From: Eleusine coracana subsp. coracana
Taxonomy: Eukaryota; Streptophyta; Magnoliopsida; Poales; Poaceae
Direction of reading: 5' to 3'
DNA length: 64,000 nt
Assembly: GCA_032690845.1 (NCBI GenBank)
Contig: CM064417.1
Coordinates: 28,706,536-28,770,535, forward strand
Made by a program: the position numbers and the translations under genes. The notes below the pieces were generated by a model, which saw only the letters and a program-made list of their open reading frames with translations, was not told the origin of the DNA and did not search any database. Positions 22,795-33,254 of the stretch are shown in pieces (position 1 is the stretch's first letter; every line of letters starts with the position of its first letter).

Positions 22795-23130
22795 GGTCGG
22801 GCGGCAGGCCCTGCCGGACAGCACAGAAATTACCCAGCCAGGTGGTCGTTTTTCACGAAAAATGACCTTCCAGGTGCTGAAATCTGACTAGGTTATTCTG
22901 GTTGGACGGCACAGAAATTACCCAGTCGGGTGGTCTTTTTTCATGAAAAATGACCTCCCGGGTGCTCAGACTGGGTTATTCTTGCCGGGCGGCACCAAAT
23001 ATTACCCAGTCAGGTGGTCATTTTTCATGAAAACTGACCTCCCGGGTGCTGAAATATGACTGGCCAGGTTAGAGTCCCGGATCATGATCCGGATAGTCAT
23101 TTTTGATGAATATTGACCTCCCGGCTAGGA
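22795..23130. repeat. Tandem repeat with embedded perfect palindromes in element D
   Basis: Three to four diverged units of about 83-88 bp, starting with (G)CACAGAAATTACCCAG at about 22821, 22909 and 22992. Each carries GGTCNTTTTTCATGAAAAATGACC or a near copy, which in its best form is a 24-bp perfect inverted repeat (strands GGTCATTTTT and AAAAATGACC around CATG), followed by CTCCCGGGTGCT. The unit boundaries are approximate. Confidence 0.75.
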
Positions 23131-23971
23131 AATTCGACCGAGACATCACCCAATTTTTTTTTGCCTAATTTCATTGTTAAAGAAGGAAATAAAAACAACC
23201 TAATTTAGTGGTATGTACAAGAGAAAGAAAAAAAAGGGGGATAAATATCGGTTACCTTCCGACAAGGGTTCGGATTTCACGTCCTGAACGAGATGGCCTC
23301 CTTTTGCCATACCTAAATCTTGTTTTTAGTCTCTATGGTGGTGACCTTTAAGAGTTTCCTTTTTCATTCTCTTTTGGCATCACTTGGTCCATTGATTTCC
23401 TACAATTGTTAGCGCAAATCTATTCGTCTATAATAGGCATATCTCTATCAATTCCATCAATCAACCTAGACACCATGTCTAATTTGATCAATTGTGGGAG
23501 GAAAACACATGCATTTTCCTTATTTTACATCATAGCATGATAGAGATTACCCCTTTTATATTCTAGATCACACACATACATAGGTCATGCAACCTATATT
23601 CTAGATCATACACATAAATAGGTAATGCAACCAAACAAGGAACGCATAACCCAATGTAGAATAAGATAAGAACATAACATTAGTTGGTGACGAATCAATT
23701 CCATCAATACCCAAACTATCCAAATAGATGGTTAGGGGCAATATTTTGGGGCTTACCTCCTTGAAAATTGAGTTATAGTGGTACATGCGGATTCGTTGAG
23801 AAGTATCGCAACACCACGGGCTCTTCTTCTGTGAAAACTTGCTCCAAGGTCAAGGGGGTTGTGTCCTATTTGATCCATACTCAAACAAAACAAGGGTTGA
23901 TCCCGCTAAGTCTATCGATGAATTAGCTCAGTAGACAATCTATGTTAGTCTTGAAATCTTAGCCATTGCTT

Positions 23972-23988
23972 CCCTGGCAACGGCGCCA
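23972..23988 (-). other. Primer binding site of element D (tRNA-Asp type)
   Basis: The minus strand reads TGGCGCCGTTGCCAGGG, eight bases from the LTR end. This is the standard Athila/Tat-type primer site with one change. Confidence 0.9.
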
Positions 23989-23996
23989 GAAATGCT

Positions 23997-25863
23997 TGTT
24001 GGCGTTTGCTACACTATAAAGATAAAATGAATTAATTCCGCAAGTGCACGAAACACCATTGTAGCATTTCACCCAGGAGTATTCCAAGGTATTGTATTTA
24101 TTTCCATAGGGAAGCTAGGCGTAAGATTGTCTCAGCTTAACAAAGATATGACAAAAGAATAATTCCAACTATCCAAAGACCAGAGTAAGGATAACCAATG
24201 ATAGAGTGGGGTAGTAATATAGGAGAAATCCACACTAAGATAAATAAAGAGATCGGTTAAGCTAGCCAGGAGGACAGCGAGTCTAAGTCTAAGATTCCTA
24301 AAATATATCTTCCTAATATATCCTAGATACTCGGGTTGAGCGCTTACACCAATTTCTTTGTATAGCCTCGAGTCTTTCACCTGTTAGCTCACTTCAGGGC
24401 ACAAAAACGATCCACTAATATGGATATGTAACTAACCTCTGTACTAGTGGGTACACTACCGCTAGACAACCGTGCTTGAGACTTCCCGAATGTGGTGTAT
24501 TATTAAAGGGACGGACAGGACTGTCACCACCTGCCACCTACCACACAACCCATGGGGACGAATGCAACTCTAGCTTGCGTTGACATAGGCACCGTGCCTA
24601 TGCCTTCACAAGATATTCTTCTGTTGGTCGAGCGGAAGAATAGCCGGGAAATAACTAAGTCTAAGTTCCAGAAAGAACTAAACTTAATTAAATCCTAGCC
24701 AGGAAAACCGCGAACTACGCAACAATTTTTCTTCCCAATAATTGTAACTTGAGGAAATGACTAAATTAAAATAAATACTTGACAAGATATAAAAGGAAGG
24801 ATATTTTATATTGATAAGGGATAAATGTTACATAAAGAGAAAAGATACAAGAGAGCTCATACCAAGACTCTGAGTCAATTTTAGAATCTCGAGCGATGCT
24901 CTCGACTAGACTCTAACTCCCGACTAACTAACCTATTCTACATTGTGGCACAAGTAGTGGGAAATGGACTCCTTGATGTGTTGCTTGTTGATTTCCTCCC
25001 AAATTCTCCATTATTTATAGGTGGCAATGGGCAGGGAGTTATTTGTATGTCAAGTCGAGTAGGTAGGCCAAAGTCGGTCCGCCGGGCGGCCACATGATTT
25101 TGTCAGTTCAGCAATGACATGTCTTGGACGGTTTAGATGATCTTGTGTAGTCGGTGCCTTGGCGATTTGTACCGTTTTCTGAGGATTTGGGCCGGTAGGC
25201 CTAGTGCGTCGGGCGGCCTTGAGTTAAGTCCGTTTCCAATCGTCCTTGCATTGGACCTTTTGGATTGCCCCATGGAGTCGGTTGGTGGGTTGGTTCCCAC
25301 CGACTCATCATTTTGGGGTCGGGAGGCCTCATGGGCCTCATGGGTTGGCAACCCGGGGTGGCCAACCCAAGCCGGGTGGCAGCCCAGGCCAGCCGGCAAG
25401 CCAGGCCGGGTGGCATGCTAGGCTGGGCGGCGGCCTTGGCCGGGTGCTGACCCCCTCCGGGTTAGGCCACTTGTTGGCCTTCCTTCCTTAGCCATATTTC
25501 ATCACTTTTGGCCCGGGAGGAGAAAACGACATCACGGTGAAGTGTTGTACAAAAACGGCGGCATGTGGTCGATCAGCCGGGTGGCTGATTTTAGCCGTAA
25601 ATGAACCTGTCGGCCGAGTCCTGATTTGTGCATGTAAACGACCCTGTAGGCCGGTGAAAAATGGCTGTTTCACAATGGTGATCGGCCGATGTGGCATTTC
25701 TTCATGTTTTTGCATACTTTGGCCCTTTTATACCTGCAAACACATATCTCACCAAAAATCATGGAATCTTATTAGTTTAAATAAATATTTATTAAACTTA
25801 GGTCTTTACCTTGCATTTCCCGACTGATTGGTGGCCGATATTGGGTTTTATTGGCCGCCAACA
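23997..25863 (-). repeat. 5' LTR of non-autonomous element D
   Basis: Starts TGTTGGCGTTTGCTAC (plus) and ends GGCCGCCAACA at 25863, 1.87 kb. It has the same landmarks as the left copy, including a CTATTTATAGG-like TATA region near 25010 (read on the minus strand) and GCCGGGTGGC words at 25330-25450. Confidence 0.9.
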
Positions 25864-25868
25864 GGGGC
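25864..25868. other. Target-site duplication of element D, right copy
   Basis: GGGGC, identical to 18123-18127. Confidence 0.9.
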
Positions 25869-26971
25869 AACCAAACAGTCATGGTTATTTAGAAACCTAA
25901 GCACCATGCTTACATTGCTAAATAATACTCTCAATTCCCATCGGACTCTGGCCCTTCAGACCAACAAGTCTAGAATAAGAGTATACCTAACCTTGACCTG
26001 ACGAATTAACAAGTCAAGTACTATAACATGCATAATTCTAGCCCTACGGATCAACAAGTAAAGGGCTAGGACATGCATAGCTTTAACCCTACGGATTAAC
26101 AAGCTACAAACTATAGCACACATAACTCTAACCCTACAAATTAACAAGTCATGGACTAAAGCATGTGTATCCACAATATGCATTGCACGAGTATAAGGAC
26201 ATAGATTAATTAGCATAGGTATGTGAAGCATATAACAACGTAACATGACTAGGCAATAACCATATACAAGCACATGACTATCACACTAGTATAAGGATAA
26301 GACATAAAGAATAAAGAAGATAATAATATTAATAAAGGAATAAGTCTTACAAGAGAGGACTAGTGTAGAACGAACCCGAAAGCTCTCCAAGACTAGGTTG
26401 AGGACCTCAAGACTAAGTGTATGCTAGAGAATGGATTCTTCTTAGTGTGTGTTGAGAGTGGAGGCACTCTCCTCCTTATATAGGGCCCAAAGACAGTTCT
26501 GAGGTCGGTAACTCCCGCCCTAAGGGGCACAACCACCTTGGGAGAGTCAGTGGGAAACCGCCATAGGAAGATGGGCCTCGTTGGGCCCACTCCTTGTTTG
26601 ACCGAACTGGCCTGTTCGGTCGAATAGGGGTGGGGCCCTGTGCCCCCCCCCCGGCAGTTCTGGCACACTGATGGGTGGCCCCCTTTGACTCCTCCACGGC
26701 GTAGGCCTTCTGTATGTCGGTTTGATGTTGTATGTGGGCCAATTGATCCGTGGGAATCCCTGTTGGCAAGCTCTAATTGTCCAAAGGTGTGCTGTCTCAG
26801 ATCTTGCTCCATTTCTTCACTCCTTTTATATATATTCACTACATGCACATAAATCTCCAAGGACAAGTGGAATCTTTTTAATCCTAGCTAACATGCATGT
26901 ATGAAACGCTAAGTCTTCCCTTATTTGTGGCTATATTGACGGTTAAAATTGGTATCTAACGACCATCAACA
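25864..26971 (-). repeat. LTR E (C family), right part
   Basis: Resumes after D and ends ACGACCATCAACA at 26971, the same end as LTR C at 16439. Between about 25970 and 26160 it has several copies of a short unit (CCCTACGGATTAACAAGT and variants). Near 26600 lies GACCGAAC-TGGCCT-GTTCGGTC, an inverted repeat. A TATA-like CTATATAAGGAG (minus strand) lies near 26475. Confidence 0.8.
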
Positions 26972-27496
26972 ATCTCTTAATTAGAAAATTCTCCTAACTT
27001 CTCTATTAAATTCATGGAAGGTCTTTCGAAAGACCATGGGGACACCTTGAATTATTTTTGCAAGAGGAACCCACCAGTTCTTGTCTCTCCTCCCAATCCT
27101 CTAGAGGACAATTTCCTCCAAGAGAATGTGAGGAAGTGCTTTGCCTTGCCAAGAAGTGAATGGTTGGATGAGGGTGCACACTCTCCTGATATAATTTGGG
27201 TAAAACCTCCTTACTCAACCATTCAATGCCACATAAGAGAGATGAAGGTGAATGTTCTTTTCAGTCCCATAATCGATGCAAATATCATGTCCAAATCCAT
27301 TACAACCGCCTTCATAGGCGGTGAGCCCCTTGCACCGATTAGCAAATCCTTCATGAACACCTTAGGCCAATACTTAGAAGGATATAGGACCTTGCAAAAC
27401 GTGTTCGTGAAGCACAAACATGTTGAGACTATCCTAGACTTCCATATTTTTGCGGTCTCTCACTTCCAAATCTTGATCGGACATCTGTTGGATTAG
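26972..27496 (+). pseudogene. Element H, protease-like module 2
   Basis: The H frame resumes immediately at the edge of LTR E (LENSPNFSIKFMEGLSKDHGD aligns with VEFEEGLSDKHENTSNHF of module 3). Then follow VSPPNPLEDNFLQENVRK, IIWVKPPYSTIQCHIREMKV, VLFSPIIDANIMS, LEGYRTLQNV and VETILDFHIFAVSHFQILIGH. A stop at 27494 ends the open stretch. It has the same layout as module 1, with the former active-site position S-P-I-I-D. Confidence 0.6.
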
Positions 27497-27499
27497 CTA

Positions 27500-28297
27500 T
27501 ATCCAGATGGACCGAAGCTAGGAAGCCTTAACATAAGACTTGGGAGAGGTATATCTTCCTTCTCAATCTGTCAATCAGTAAATCTTTTGACAGAACCTCT
27601 CCCAAGGGGTGAGCCATTCAATGAAGTGATGGCAACATTACCTTATGAGCCCCCTGGATCTATCCTCAAGAAACAAGATCACCAGTTTATCCAGGGGAAA
27701 GGCAAGCCAACCCAGGAGGGTCTCTCAACAACTAAATTCGTGCCCATTGCTATCTCACCTTTCAATTCTACTGTTGAGACCACTCGGAAGGCAGGAGAAA
27801 TTTTACCTTCAGGGTTGACAGTCGAGTTCGAGGAAGGGCTATCTGATAAACATGAAAACACCTCGAATCACTTTTGGCGGGAGAAGCCTACGACATCCCT
27901 TTCACCTCCTAAGCCTTTCAAAGGAGAAACTCTACAAGAGGCCATGAAGAAGGAGTGGATGAAGGAAGAAGGACACTTTTCAAGGGAAATCCAAATCCTT
28001 TCTCCTTCCTCTGCCATTCCCTATTATATAAAGGGAAATGTCATAGAGGCCCTTCTTGATCCCACTGTAGGAGCCAATATCATCCCCGACTATATAGCTT
28101 GGCAACTTCTAGATGATATACCTCTTGAGTCAAATGACACACTCCTCACGAATGCCTTGAGAGCAACCTTTCCATGTCGGGGGATCGCAAGGGCTGTACC
28201 AGCTGAGATGGACAAAGTCGAAGTTCACCTAGACCTCCACGTGTTTCCAATCACCGACGTTGAACTTCTCATACGCTTCCCACTAGAAAGCCTTTAG
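27500..28297 (+). pseudogene. Element H, protease-like module 3
   Basis: An open run of 236 codons from about 27587. A linker (EPLPRGEPFNEVMATLPYEPPG) is followed by the repeat start (GLSDKHENTSNHFWREKP, LSPPKPFKGETLQEAMKKEW) and the protease-like core VIEALLDPTVGANIIPD, then VEVHLDLHVFPITDVELLIRFPLESL. This copy keeps an Asp at the expected place but has D-P-T-V-G instead of D-[ST]-G-A. The three copies together suggest a polyprotein of tandem retropepsin-like modules. Confidence 0.6.
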
Positions 28298-29000
28298 CGG
28301 AAGGGTGCATCTCAAGGGAGCCTAAATAAAAAGTTTAGGAAAACCACATTCGCCACCAAAGGCAATTGCTTAGAAAATTTTATGGTGAGGACTCATCTCA
28401 AGCACTCCCTGCTGAGCAGGTGATGTATGTTTCCCAACACGCGTCACCGAGGTTTTGTTCTTTACGAGGACGCGAAGCATTACATCCAAGGAAAAGATAG
28501 TTGGGGAGAAACTCTTAATCCTTTAGAAACCAAACCATCATCCTTCTTGCCTAAGCATTTTTTCTTTTGTCCTCAATACTCCATTCTTGGTGGTGATCAA
28601 GAATCACCGATGAGATTTATCGATAAAATTCTTGAGAAGGAGAACAGTTGGGCCATTGAATTGTTAGAGACTTTGACTCTATAGATAGGAGGAAATAATT
28701 CAATTGATGAGCATGAGAGCTTCTTCCTAGAACAACCACAAGATGCATGCTTAGATAAGAAATCTCCAGAGTCAATCAAGATTACTGCTAGAAGTACATA
28801 CAAGAACAACAACCACCGTAAGACCATCATTAGTAAAATGTTTAGAAGGACGGTTGTAGATGCTTTTGTTTATCATAAGTATTGTAGATCTCGTATTTGC
28901 ATTTTAGCCACTAACCTTGCAGCTAAGACATCATTTGATACATCGACAATTGGTGGTGAGATGGGAACTACATCGCCAATGATAGTTGCAGCATAAAGCC
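28298..29000 (+). pseudogene. Element H, downstream coding remnant
   Basis: After the stop of module 3 the coding character continues through several stops: NKKFRKTTFATKGNCLENF, GFVLYEDAKHYIQGKD at 28445-28490, and from about 28850 VVDAFVYHKYCRSRICILATN, a C-terminal motif I have seen after this ORF in other grass retroelements. No enzyme domain. Confidence 0.45.
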
Positions 29001-29954
29001 CCCATAGTCGAGCTTCTGACTATAAACAAAGCACTGTCGGGAGATGGCCCGGATTATCATTCCTTTTTCCTTTATGAAATAATTGCAAGCACATGTTTTT
29101 AGGATATATTTGCCTTCAAGAATTTTTGGTCACTAACCCTTTCAGGTGAGGATTGAAAAGAACGAATGGTCACACTATGCCTGAGAACACAGGAGTTGCA
29201 TCAACTTAACACCTTGGTTCTTTTAGCTATGAAACCTACTACAAGAAGGCTGCAACACTACACACTTGATTTATTGTGTCTAAGTGATAGAAAAATCTAA
29301 GTGTGGGGGAGCTCTGTAAGTATCACATATTTAGTTCCATCCATGCCAACTTGCGTCTTGGTTTAGAGTTGTTGTTAGTTCTTGCATTCATGCCTTGCTA
29401 AAAAAAAGAAAGGTGCTTTAATTTATTTCTTTAATTTATTTTTTATTTCCTTTTAATCTTATAGTGTGCCACAAAAAAATAACTTAATAATAAGTGTGAC
29501 TGTACATGGCCCATAAAGCCTGTAGAGTCCATTTTTCTTTTAACCCTTTTTGTTTGTTTTTCATGTGTCAAATAAAAGTGCAGGCAAGCGAACAAGTGTG
29601 GGGGAGATCCTCAAGATTCCTGAAGCATAAGAAAGGACCTCACTGGCCAAAATATAACAAACAACACCGCACAGAGCACCATGCCATACGGTGAGTAAGC
29701 TAGACGCCAGTACGATTCAGCCGAACCCTCCAGGTCGATTCATCTACTTGTGCGATAGTTTGCGTGTCTTATCACTCTATCTCCCTGTTTCGTGCATTGA
29801 TTTAATTTTCCTATAACGAACTAATAAAATCTAAATCTAAAATTAAAATCAACCATGATGACCTCCTAATTATTCAAAGCTTTCCATGGTTGACCTGTAT
29901 GCTCTTTATTCCTTGTTCGTATGCCAATACTAGTGGACTATATTCATAGGGATC
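29001..29954 (+). other. 3' untranslated part of element H with two polypurine-tract-like motifs
   Basis: No coding signal. AAGTGTGGGGGAGCT at 29299-29313 and CAAGTGTGGGGGAGAT at 29593-29608 are the polypurine motif that in element M sits directly before the 3' LTR. Neither is followed by an LTR start here. The remainder is AT-rich, and the next LTR begins at 29955. Confidence 0.5.
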
Positions 29955-30885
29955 TGTTGACGGTCGTTAAATACCAATTCTGACCATCAATATAGCCATA
30001 AATAAGGGAAGACTTAGCATTTCATACACTCATGTTAGCTAGGAATAATAAGATTCCACTTGTACTTGGAGATTTATGTGCATGTAGAGAGTACATATAA
30101 AAGGAGTGGAGAAATGGAGCAAGATCCATGAAATAACATTCTGACCAATGGGAGAGCGCTAACCAGACTCCCCACGGATCAATGACATGGCTGCATAGCA
30201 TTCCTCTAGAGAACACCGCCTTAAACCACAAGAGGACCCACATGTCTGCCACCGAGAGAAAGCACGAGGCCAGAGGGCCCAGGGTCAGGTCGGCTGACCT
30301 CCCCCCCCCCCCCCCCCCCCCCCCGGTTGCCCAACCTAGTCTTGAGGCCTTTTCAGCTGGGCTTGCACGTGTCAGCTCCTCAGCCCTTTGGCAACGTTGA
30401 TGCATGGCGGTTCCGAGTCGGTTACTCATCGGTACCGACTTATGGACCCTATAAATAGAGGGAGAGGGCTCTACTCCAACACACACACCAAGAAGTATTC
30501 TCCTCTCTTGCATTTTATTCCTCGGTTAGAATAGAGCTCCTCTCTAGTTCTTTGGTCTTCAAAGAAATCAGTATGGCTCTTGTATCTTATTTTCTTTGTA
30601 AGACTATATTCTATTTGGTGATATTACTCTTTCCATATAGTCTTGCTTTGGTTAAGCGCTCAATGTTTGGTTGCGGATCAATAGCATGCTTATGTGATAG
30701 AGTAATTATAGCCTTGCTATATAGTTATAATTGGGATATGCATTCCTTGTTTGGTTGCATATCTCATTCAAATGCATGGTTGTTATTATTCCCTCATGAT
30801 AGTGATGTATTGCTACTATACTATCATGATCGTCATATACCTACACAATAGCACACTTATAATATCTATGTACATACTTAGGTTG
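29955..30885 (+). repeat. Plus-strand LTR of the C/E family, truncated at its 3' end
   Basis: Begins TGTTGACGGTCGTTAAATACC and parallels the reverse complement of LTR C through a TATA box (CCTATAAATAGAGGG near 30450) and the TTCCTTGTTTGGTT segment. Similarity fades at about 30870-30900, before the family's 3' end. A run of 24 C occupies 30301-30324. It may be the 3' LTR of H, since it has the same orientation, but the bases before it are a poor polypurine tract. Confidence 0.7.
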
Positions 30886-30899
30886 ATTGCTTTATGTCC

Positions 30900-31802
30900 A
30901 AGCAAAGATCATTGTTTGCTATATTAGTGAATGCTTTAGCTATAAGACTCTTGATAAAGAAGGATGTTCCTGCGCAACTCTATTCGCAAGTTGGTCTCAC
31001 ATTTGCAAGAGCTTCCGACGAAGCTTTCGATTGGTTTTTAAACTAACCTTAACCCCCATTCGAGTTGCTCTGGTGTTTGGTTCGCTCACATGTGCAGCAA
31101 CGAAAAGGGTGAAGGCTACTTATAAGAAGGTGAATGGTAAGTTGGCATGAAGCTAAAGCAATGTGCCAATCAAAGCAAGTCCTACACCATTAATGGTGTA
31201 CAACACGAGCGCACACCACCGGTGTCTGATGGAGAACGTACCCATGGAGGAAACGTAAATGGAGGAAGAAGTTACGGCCTTGCCAGATGCAAGCAACATC
31301 GAGATTAAGCTTCTGTCTAACAACAACCTCAACTTGGTGTGAAAGAAAGAATGTGATATCCTTTGGGTAATCACCGGCCGGTCTTACACTCCTACGCGTG
31401 TGTATGATCCGGACTTTCTTTCCAAGAAAGGTATGGATAAAAACTTTGCTTCTTTCTTCCATGCTATAAGGTCAAATGCTTTATGTTGGTAATTGAGTCT
31501 TGCTCGTGCTCGCTCATAATATAGTTTTTATGCACTCCTGGCTTGGATGATGAGAGGATTTTACTTCGGTTCACCGGAATTAAATTCTCTCTGACATGGA
31601 GGAAATTTAATGACATGCTAGGTTTTTCTTCCTCATGCGCTTTAAACTTAGATGTTGCATCTAAGTGTTTTATTAAAAGCACATTCTGGGAGGATCTCAG
31701 AAATCATGTTGCCCTTGGCCACGAACAAGTAATGTTCATAATCCTACCTTGCATTCTTTGCAACAGGGGATGACTATGACTCTGTGTAAGCTTCATGGCC
31801 AT
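30900..31802 (+). pseudogene. Decayed Athila-type ORF fragment
   Basis: The plus-strand peptides in different frames include LLIKKDVPAQLYSQVGLTFARASDEAFDWF (30951-31040). Better preserved are RVYDPDFLSKKGMDKNFASFFHAI (about 31400-31470) and FLCTPGLDDERILLRFTG followed by FSLTWRKFNDMLGF and TFWEDL (31525-31700). The last two follow the pattern of the grass Athila ORF (FLCTLxxxxxxIxFRFxGxxFSLTWxxLxxLLGF, then FWxEI). Many stops. Copia J is inserted at its right edge. Confidence 0.55.
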
Positions 31803-33249
31803 TGATGATTGGATCCCCAAGGTAATGTTTTGGTGATAGAAGACAACTATGAAATTATGGGCTAATATCTACATGATTGTTGTATATGCAGGAATCATCT
31901 CTAAACTCTACTACAAATCATATGGATGATGGTTGCCTGGCGATTGATGACAATGACCACAAGCATGGACGCTTGTGAGCTTGATGGAGTCCAAGGGTTG
32001 ATGGAGATGGATCAAAGCTAAGGACAAGCTATGGAGCAAGTGTTGGGAACACTTGTCTAGTTGTTAGGGCTTTGAGTCCATAGGAAAAACCGGACTATCA
32101 AGGGGGTCTAGGTCATGTCTCTTAGGTCACACTATTGGTGATGTGCATGGATGCTCAGTGAAGTCATAGAAACTAGGTGATAGAAGAGAAGCCAAGGAGC
32201 TGTTCGGAGAACCCGAGAAACAAAGTCAAGCGAGGATAAGCAGTTTCAGCTTCTGGACAAAGTGACCAGATAGAGGGATCAGTGGAGACCAGACTGTATG
32301 GTCACTAAGTGGACAGAGAGCAGTTTGTAAGGAATTTGTCTGCGGAAGGATCAATAGTGACCAGACGGTCCGGTCATTAGACCAGACGGTCCAGTCTGTA
32401 TGAAGACGCGCCGAGACAAAGGGGACACAAATTGGGAGCTCTCTGGAATAGAGAGAGAAAGTCTGACCGGACGGTCCGGTTAGCTGACTAGATGGTCTGG
32501 TTAGTATAGGAGTTCAGTCTAGGCAGTGCAGCCAACGGCTCTAGGAGTCGTTCTAGAGAGACCGGACGGTCCAGTCTAGCAGTGACTGGACAGTCCGGTA
32601 ATTGGGGTCCAGAAAGTGGATTTCGTGGAGAAACGGCTAATTAGAGGTTGGAAGCCTATATAACTCCATTTTCTTGGTCTTGGAGACCACCCTTGGCCAG
32701 TGGAAATCCTTGGAGTATTTGGTGAGAGCCAAGAGGCAAAGAGGAGAGCACTAGGAGGAGATGTTGGATATCTTGAGAGTGCTAGTGAGAGTAACTTGAG
32801 CATTGATGCACATCTAAGTCTAGGGTGTACTTGAGGGTGTGATCAAGGTTGTTACTCTTGATCTATGGTGAGATCTAGACCGGTTAGGTGTCGGTAATCG
32901 AGCCTATTATGATCGGTTGTGAAGGCCATCACACGTTTATACACGGTTTAAGCCCGCCGGTGAAAGGGGCATCGCTAGTGAGCGCCCGTGTCGGCTCTGG
33001 GAGTCCGGAAAGTTCTCGAGGGAGGCGAGCTTGTGGCTTGGTGGCAGCGGTGGCGGGCACCATGTCTTCACTCTGGGAGTGATTACGGACTCGTGGGCGA
33101 GAACTCCACATTGGTGGCGGGAGGGACCGGGACTCCGGCGGGAGTGGTCCAACGAGGAGTAGGGGAAGGCGCCATCCTTTCGAGACCTCAATAAAAAATC
33201 ATAAGGATTCCTTGATACCCTCTTTACTATTTCACAATTCTGTGCTCTA

Positions 33250-33254
33250 GTAAC
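33250..33254. other. Target-site duplication of solo LTR K, left copy
   Basis: GTAAC, repeated exactly at 35184-35188. Confidence 0.9.

Larger units (their letters stand above)
20027..23996 (-). mobile_element. Internal region of non-autonomous gypsy element D (LARD-like)
   Basis: About 4 kb between the two LTRs, with no gag, protease, RT, RNase H or integrase. The only peptide with structure is a minus-strand relic at 21640-22037: a Tyr/Ser/Pro-rich segment followed by a helix-forming stretch (TQEIQEAIREEQEW, then TMEQLQTNISMMDQLF) broken by stops. The arrangement (long LTRs, intact PBS and PPT, no enzymes) is that of a large retrotransposon derivative moved in trans by an Athila/Tat-type partner. 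The rest, 20041-21590 and 23130-23960, is AT-rich and I see nothing in it. Confidence 0.75.

Noticed and set aside
22795..23130. CRISPR-like array
   Set aside because: Units of 83-88 bp are repeated over their whole length with no unique spacers, in a plant retroelement. It is an ordinary tandem repeat.
17601..26971. LTR E as a simple solo LTR
   Set aside because: A primer-site remnant lies outside its left edge, and flanking bases (CTACT and ATCTC) do not match, so it is a truncated element rather than an LTR-LTR recombinant.
30022..30513. 163-codon minus-strand ORF in the plus-strand LTR at 29955
   Set aside because: It spans the 24-base C run (poly-Gly) and the promoter region of the LTR. 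No domain.
30951..31040. Possible host-gene exon (LLIKKDVPAQLYSQVGLTFARASDEAFDWF)
   Set aside because: Short, with no supporting exon. It is adjacent to an Athila-type ORF fragment in the same orientation, so a retroelement origin is more likely.
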